Assembly (NCBI GenBank): GCA_900540475.1
Contig: UQGG01000017.1
Span: 67,391 to 131,390 of the forward strand
Length of the DNA stretch: 64,000 nucleotides
Source of the DNA: an uncultured Robinsoniella sp.
Lineage (GTDB): Bacteria; Bacillota; Clostridia; Lachnospirales; Lachnospiraceae
Reading direction: 5' to 3'
Positions 60,686 through 64,000 of the stretch are shown in pieces. A program made the position numbers and the translations under genes. Position 1 is the first letter of the stretch; each line of letters begins with the position of its first letter. The notes under the pieces were generated by a model. It did no database searches and had not been told where the DNA came from. It was given only the letters and a program-made list of their open reading frames with translations.

Positions 60686-62206
60686 TTACACGCCAGCGAC
60701 TGCTGCTGTACTCGTTGCATAATCAAGCAGTACCTCTTGTGTCAAATCTTTATTTTCTAACTCTCCGGTGACTTTTCCAGCTGCTAAAACCAGTATACGG
60801 TTTGAAACCTGCAGCACCTCCGGAAGATCTGAGGAAATCATAATAATCCCGATTCCCTGTTTTGCCAGCTCGTTGATCAGGGCATAGATCTGGTTTTTAC
60901 TGCCAATGTCAATACCTCTGGTGGGTTCGTCCATAATGAGAATCTTAGGTTCTGTAGCCAGCCATTTTGCAATTACAACCTTTTGTTGGTTTCCGCCGCT
61001 TAAATCCAGAGCTCTTTGATTTCCGTCACGGCATTTGATACTGAGGGATTTGATATATCCATTCATCAGATCCACTTCTCTATGCAAATCCAGTCCGATT
61101 TTCTTTTTCAATTTGTCCAGAATGGTCATGCCCACATTTGTATGCAGATCCATATTCAATATCAGACCTTCTTCTTTTCTATCTTCTGTAACAAATCCTA
61201 TTCCGGCCTTTTTAGCATCCCTTGGGGATTTTATATGTATTTCTTTTCCTTCTATGAAAACTTCTCCGGAATCCCTGGGGTCTGCACCAAAAAGTGCCCT
61301 TACAAACTCGGTTCTTCCTGCCCCGGCAAGTCCTGCAATTCCCAGAATTTCTCCCTTGTGAAGCTTCATATTCACATTGTTGAACTTCTTGCCGGAAGAA
61401 AAATTTTTGACTTCCAGTAAAACTTCGTTCGTTGCACAATTTGCCTGCTCGGTAACAGTCATCTTCTTACCGACCATGTTTTCAATAATTACGTTTTTCG
61501 GCGCATCCTCTATATCTAAAGTTTTAATGTATTTTCCATCTCTGTATACCGAAATCCTGTCACAGATGATCGGCAGTTCTTCCAGCCTGTGAGAAACGTA
61601 GATAATACTAATTCCTTTTTCCCGCAGTCCTTTTACAACCTTAAACATATTTTCAATATCATTGTCCGATAAGGAAGCTGTGGGTTCATCCATGATCAGC
61701 ACCTTTATCTCATTCGAGAGTGCCTTTGCAATCTCTACCATCTGCTTACCGGCAACACTCAGGGTTCCTACAATTGCATCCGGTTTGATATTACACTCTA
61801 ATAAATCTAAAATTTTCTGAGCCTCATCATTTATCTTTTTCCAGTCAATTTGATTCACAGGACCCATTTTCTTCTTTATTAATTTCCCCATGTAAATGTT
61901 TTCCGCTACGGATACGGTGTTTATTAAACTAAATTCCTGATAAACAGCACTGATTCCCAGGGCACGCGCCTCAAATGTAGACTTTACATTGATTTCACTG
62001 CCATCCAGATAAATTTTTCCTTCATCCTTTGATAAAGCTGCTGTAATAATTTTAATCAAAGTACTTTTTCCTGCTCCATTCGCACCAACCAGAGCATGCA
62101 CCTCTCCCTTTCTCAGTTCCAGACCGGCATTCTCTAAAGCGATGATTCCGCCAAACTTTTTCGTAACGCCCTCTGCCTTTAATATAATGTCAGACACTTC
62201 CTTCAC
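60686..62206 (-). CDS. Ribose-type sugar ABC transporter ATPase (tandem)
   Basis: A 506-residue RbsA/MglA-type ATPase with two ABC domains. The first has VGANGAGKSTLIK, the signature SVAGKQMVEIAKAL and LIMDEPTASLSD; the second has the altered Walker A AGLAGAGRTEFVR, DLSGGNQQKVVIAKWL and LIMDEPTRGIDIG. The GTG at 62206 is used as start, but a GTG three codons in has an equal ribosome site. Confidence 0.93.
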   Translation of the reverse strand: MKEVSDIILKAEGVTKKFGGIIALENAGLELRKGEVHALVGANGAGKSTLIKIITAALSKDEGKIYLDGSEINVKSTFEARALGISAVYQEFSLINTVSVAENIYMGKLIKKKMGPVNQIDWKKINDEAQKILDLLECNIKPDAIVGTLSVAGKQMVEIAKALSNEIKVLIMDEPTASLSDNDIENMFKVVKGLREKGISIIYVSHRLEELPIICDRISVYRDGKYIKTLDIEDAPKNVIIENMVGKKMTVTEQANCATNEVLLEVKNFSSGKKFNNVNMKLHKGEILGIAGLAGAGRTEFVRALFGADPRDSGEVFIEGKEIHIKSPRDAKKAGIGFVTEDRKEEGLILNMDLHTNVGMTILDKLKKKIGLDLHREVDLMNGYIKSLSIKCRDGNQRALDLSGGNQQKVVIAKWLATEPKILIMDEPTRGIDIGSKNQIYALINELAKQGIGIIMISSDLPEVLQVSNRILVLAAGKVTGELENKDLTQEVLLDYATSTAAVAGV

Positions 62207-62265
62207 CTTCGCCTTCTTTTATTCTACTTGTTAACCTGCTCCTTATGTTATCCCAGCAGCTTGTT

Positions 62266-62543
62266 AGAGCATGTTTGAAAAATGCTTTCTGACAGCTTTG
62301 CGTACCAGAGCGTGTTTTAAAATTGCTTTCTGACAGCTTTGCGTACCAGAGCATGTTTTAAAATTGCTTTCTGACAGCTTTGCGTCCCAGTTTGTGGGAG
62401 ATTTGTCCCGGATGAAGGGCGCATAGCGGGCTATGTAACCTGAATTCGGGGAAAATATGCCGCAAAGTGGGGCGTGCAGATGACAGGAATTAATTTTCAA
62501 ACAAGCTCTAATTTGCGGAATTGAATTTTCAAACACGCTCTTA
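62266..62543. repeat. Dispersed MITE-like repeat, full copy E with triplicated end
   Basis: The left end is a 41-base unit present three times in tandem (62266-62306, 62307-62347, 62348-62388), each starting AGAGC[A/G]TGTTT and containing TGCTTTCTGACAGCTTTGCG. A central part follows, then GGGGCGTGCAGATGACAGG and two inverted ends: TTTTCAAACAAGCTCT and TTTTCAAACACGCTCT. The whole element is 278 bases with matching inverted termini. It occupies the gap between the binding-protein gene and the ATPase of the operon. Confidence 0.8.
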
Positions 62544-62576
62544 AGCTCCTGGTTATATTTTATTGACAGTCTCAGC

Positions 62577-63659
62577 TTATTTTACTAAATCTTTGTGTTC
62601 ATCAATATAAGTCTGAACTTCCTGTGCATTGTCTCTGGTGTATGTTTTTAAAGGAACCAGTGTTTCTTTGTCAATGGTCTCGCCCTTTGCTGCTTTAACT
62701 GCATTTTCAACTGCTTTGTATCCGATATCATAAGGCATCTGTGTTGTAATTGCCTGTAATTTTACAGCATCACTTTGCATGTCTTTTGCAAGATCAACGC
62801 TCATATCCGTTCCCATTACAACTACTTCTGCATTTCCTGCGTTCTGAAGAGCTGCCACACATCCTAAGAGTGAAGTCTGGTTCCATGCCCAGATTAACTG
62901 CACATCCGGATTTGCTGTTAAGATCTGCTCCGTAATATCAAGACCTTCTTCCTGCAATTCTGCATCCTGCTCTGCAACAACTTCCAGCCCGGCTACATCT
63001 TTAATGGCATCCTTGAACCCTTTACAGCGCTCAACGCCCACTTCATAACTGCTGTTTCCGATGATTGCCATCTTACATCCGTCCGGGAAATTCTCTTCCA
63101 CATATTCCTTTACATATTCTCCGGTTTTTCCGCCCAGATCGTAATTGGAGACCCCTACAAACCCTTGTGTATCGGTATTAACGGTTGTATTCCAGTTCAC
63201 AATCGGAATGGAAGCGTCCTTTGCACTTTCCACTGCCGCTACAGATGCATCTACGGAAAGAGGAGAGATTACCAGTGCGTCTACCTGCTGTGCCACATAT
63301 GTTGCAACATTATCGGATTCCTTGGAAACTTCATTGTCGGAACTTACGATACTGAATTTAACGCCAAGATCTTTTGCTGCTGCTTCCTGTCCCGCGATAA
63401 CTTCCGCAAACCATTCACCAGATGTATTCATAATGACAGAACCAATGGTCAGGTCTCCGTTTGCAGCTGTATCTCCTGCTGCTTCACTGCCTGCACCCTC
63501 TGTGCCTGCCGCTGTATCTCCTGCTGCTTCTGTAGATGCCGCCTGGGTTGAACCGGTTGCTGCTGCCTCCGTTGACCCCTTATCGGATGATCCACATCCT
63601 GCCAGCATTCCTGCCACCATTGCTGCACAAATTAATCCGCTTAAAACTTTCTTCTTCAT
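62577..63659 (-). CDS. Ribose-type sugar-binding lipoprotein
   Basis: A 360-residue RbsB-type periplasmic-binding protein. Signal peptide MKKKVLSGLICAAMVAG with lipobox LAGC; then a 45-residue low-complexity linker rich in TEAAG; then the type 1 fold with TIGSVIMNTSGEWFAEVIAG, QQVDALVISPLSVD, VGVSNYDLGGKTGEYV and AIIGNSSYEVGVERCKGF. GGAGGA precedes the ATG. First gene of the operon. Confidence 0.93.
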   Translation of the reverse strand: MKKKVLSGLICAAMVAGMLAGCGSSDKGSTEAAATGSTQAASTEAAGDTAAGTEGAGSEAAGDTAANGDLTIGSVIMNTSGEWFAEVIAGQEAAAKDLGVKFSIVSSDNEVSKESDNVATYVAQQVDALVISPLSVDASVAAVESAKDASIPIVNWNTTVNTDTQGFVGVSNYDLGGKTGEYVKEYVEENFPDGCKMAIIGNSSYEVGVERCKGFKDAIKDVAGLEVVAEQDAELQEEGLDITEQILTANPDVQLIWAWNQTSLLGCVAALQNAGNAEVVVMGTDMSVDLAKDMQSDAVKLQAITTQMPYDIGYKAVENAVKAAKGETIDKETLVPLKTYTRDNAQEVQTYIDEHKDLVK

Positions 63660-63711
63660 TTGATATCCTCCAATTTGTTGTTTTGCTATTTGCTACACTC
63701 ATAATATAAAA

Positions 63712-63752
63712 CAATCCCACAAAAAAATTAATTCAATTTTTTCATGGGATTG
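63712..63752 (-). promoter_or_regulatory. Inverted repeat in the promoter region of the ribose-type operon
   Basis: CAATCCCA (63712-63719) and TGGGATTG (63745-63752) are exact complements; the A/T tracts inside also pair, giving arms of about 18 bases with one bulge. On the minus strand TATATT lies just downstream as a possible -10, about 40-50 bases before the start codon. Candidate operator for an unknown regulator. Confidence 0.55.
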
Positions 63753-63801
63753 GTCGATATTTTCACATATATTCTTTTTTTCATTAATCGTATAAATATT
63801 T

Positions 63802-63890
63802 AAAAATTATTTCTGGTAGATGTGCGTTGCAGTTTGTGTGGTGTGCAGATGGGAATGATTTAAAAGAAGGCTCTACTAGAGGACGCTTTA
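63802..63890. repeat. Dispersed MITE-like repeat, copy F (degenerate)
   Basis: TTAAAAATTATTTCTGGTAG then TGTGCGTTGCAGTTTGTG and GTGCAGATGGGAATGA follow the order of copy D with scattered changes; the outer inverted end is worn (CTCTACTAGAGG). The stretch from 63891 to the window end holds the GGACGC motif and no gene that I can support. Confidence 0.55.
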
Positions 63891-63929
63891 TGTCTGTTAA
63901 ATGCATTATATTGGTGTTTTGCTGATTAA

Positions 63930-63945
63930 GGACGCTTTGTAGATA
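63930..63945 (+). repeat. Dispersed motif GGACGCTTTGTAGATA, copy 3
   Basis: Identical over 16 bases to 55006-55021, and the preceding TTTGCTGATT is also shared with that site (about 28 of 30 bases in total). Confidence 0.65.
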
Positions 63946-64000
63946 TAGGTAGTGTACGGAAAGAGAAGGGGGCGAACCAGGAGAGGTGTTTGGAAGGCTT

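Noticed and set aside
62266..62388. Three tandem units as a possible CRISPR array
   Set aside because: Units abut without spacers and match the end of a dispersed repeat; no cas gene is in the window.
62264..62536. 90-residue open frame across the repeat element at 62.4 kb
   Set aside because: It exactly covers the dispersed repeat; its internal similarity (ESNFKTCSG, QKAILKHALV) is the 41-bp tandem unit, and no other copy of the repeat keeps a frame.

Overview
The window looks like the chromosome of an anaerobic, probably endospore-forming Clostridia member, most likely Lachnospiraceae. The evidence is a moderately AT-rich composition, strong AGGAGG ribosome sites, a spoVG gene, a paired glgC/glgD ADP-glucose pyrophosphorylase, a DnaD/DnaI-type primosome pair, lipoprotein signal peptides of Gram-positive type, and many PTS and ABC sugar uptake genes. 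I cannot fix genus or species from sequence alone. I saw no rRNA, tRNA, CRISPR array or prophage.

Layout. 0-3.3 kb: a truncated DUF975 membrane protein, a membrane-anchored metallophosphoesterase and an IS256-family insertion sequence. 3.3-8.8 kb: a housekeeping run on the minus strand, pth-mfd-foldase lipoprotein. 8.8-13 kb: a plus-strand pentose-phosphate module (L-xylulose-5-P 3-epimerase, an FG-GAP/propeller-like protein, L-ribulose-5-P 4-epimerase, SorC regulator). 13-15 kb: two tandem paralogous genes of unknown function plus the 3' remnant of a third. 15-17.6 kb: ptsI-ptsH and a small membrane protein. 17.9-25.2 kb: an L-ascorbate-type PTS locus (UlaG lactonase, IIA, IIC, IIB) with a DeoR regulator and three unusual passengers: a creatininase-family protein, a HAD phosphatase and a uroporphyrinogen-decarboxylase-family (URO-D) protein. 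25.5-32.1 kb: an Lpl-type sugar ABC transporter and a nucleoside hydrolase, divergent from a LacI regulator fused to a ribokinase domain. 32.3-35 kb: spoVG-glgD-glgC. 35.6-41 kb: murC, a cluster of DnaA boxes, dnaD-like, dnaI-like, prs and bacteriohemerythrin on the plus strand. 41.3-52.3 kb: SbcD/SbcC-like (YhaO/YhaN) pair, metY, split chromate transporter, DUF368, AI-2E family, an ABC exporter, a BFD-like iron-sulfur protein and a GNAT. 52.5-58.1 kb: a REC-HD-GYP-PAS-PAS-GGDEF c-di-GMP enzyme, an amidohydrolase and an AAA/PD-(D/E)XK protein. 58.2-63.7 kb: a ribose-type ABC transporter operon with a rhamnose-mutarotase-like protein and a second URO-D-family protein.

How it works together. 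The two pentose blocks at 9-12 kb and 18-25 kb would together convert L-ascorbate (or a related lactone sugar acid) to D-xylulose-5-P, apart from the UlaD decarboxylation step, for which no canonical gene is visible. HPr and EI lie between the two blocks. The nucleoside hydrolase and the LacI-ribokinase fusion suggest ribose release, sensing and phosphorylation under one promoter region.

Beyond genes, the window carries a dispersed MITE-like repeat whose ends resemble AGAGCGTGTTTGAAAATTGC (seven or eight copies or fragments in intergenic gaps), a second dispersed motif (GGACGCTTTGTAGATA), a 135-bp near-palindrome, and several well-formed promoters flanked by candidate operators. All function calls are from reading motifs; no database search was run.
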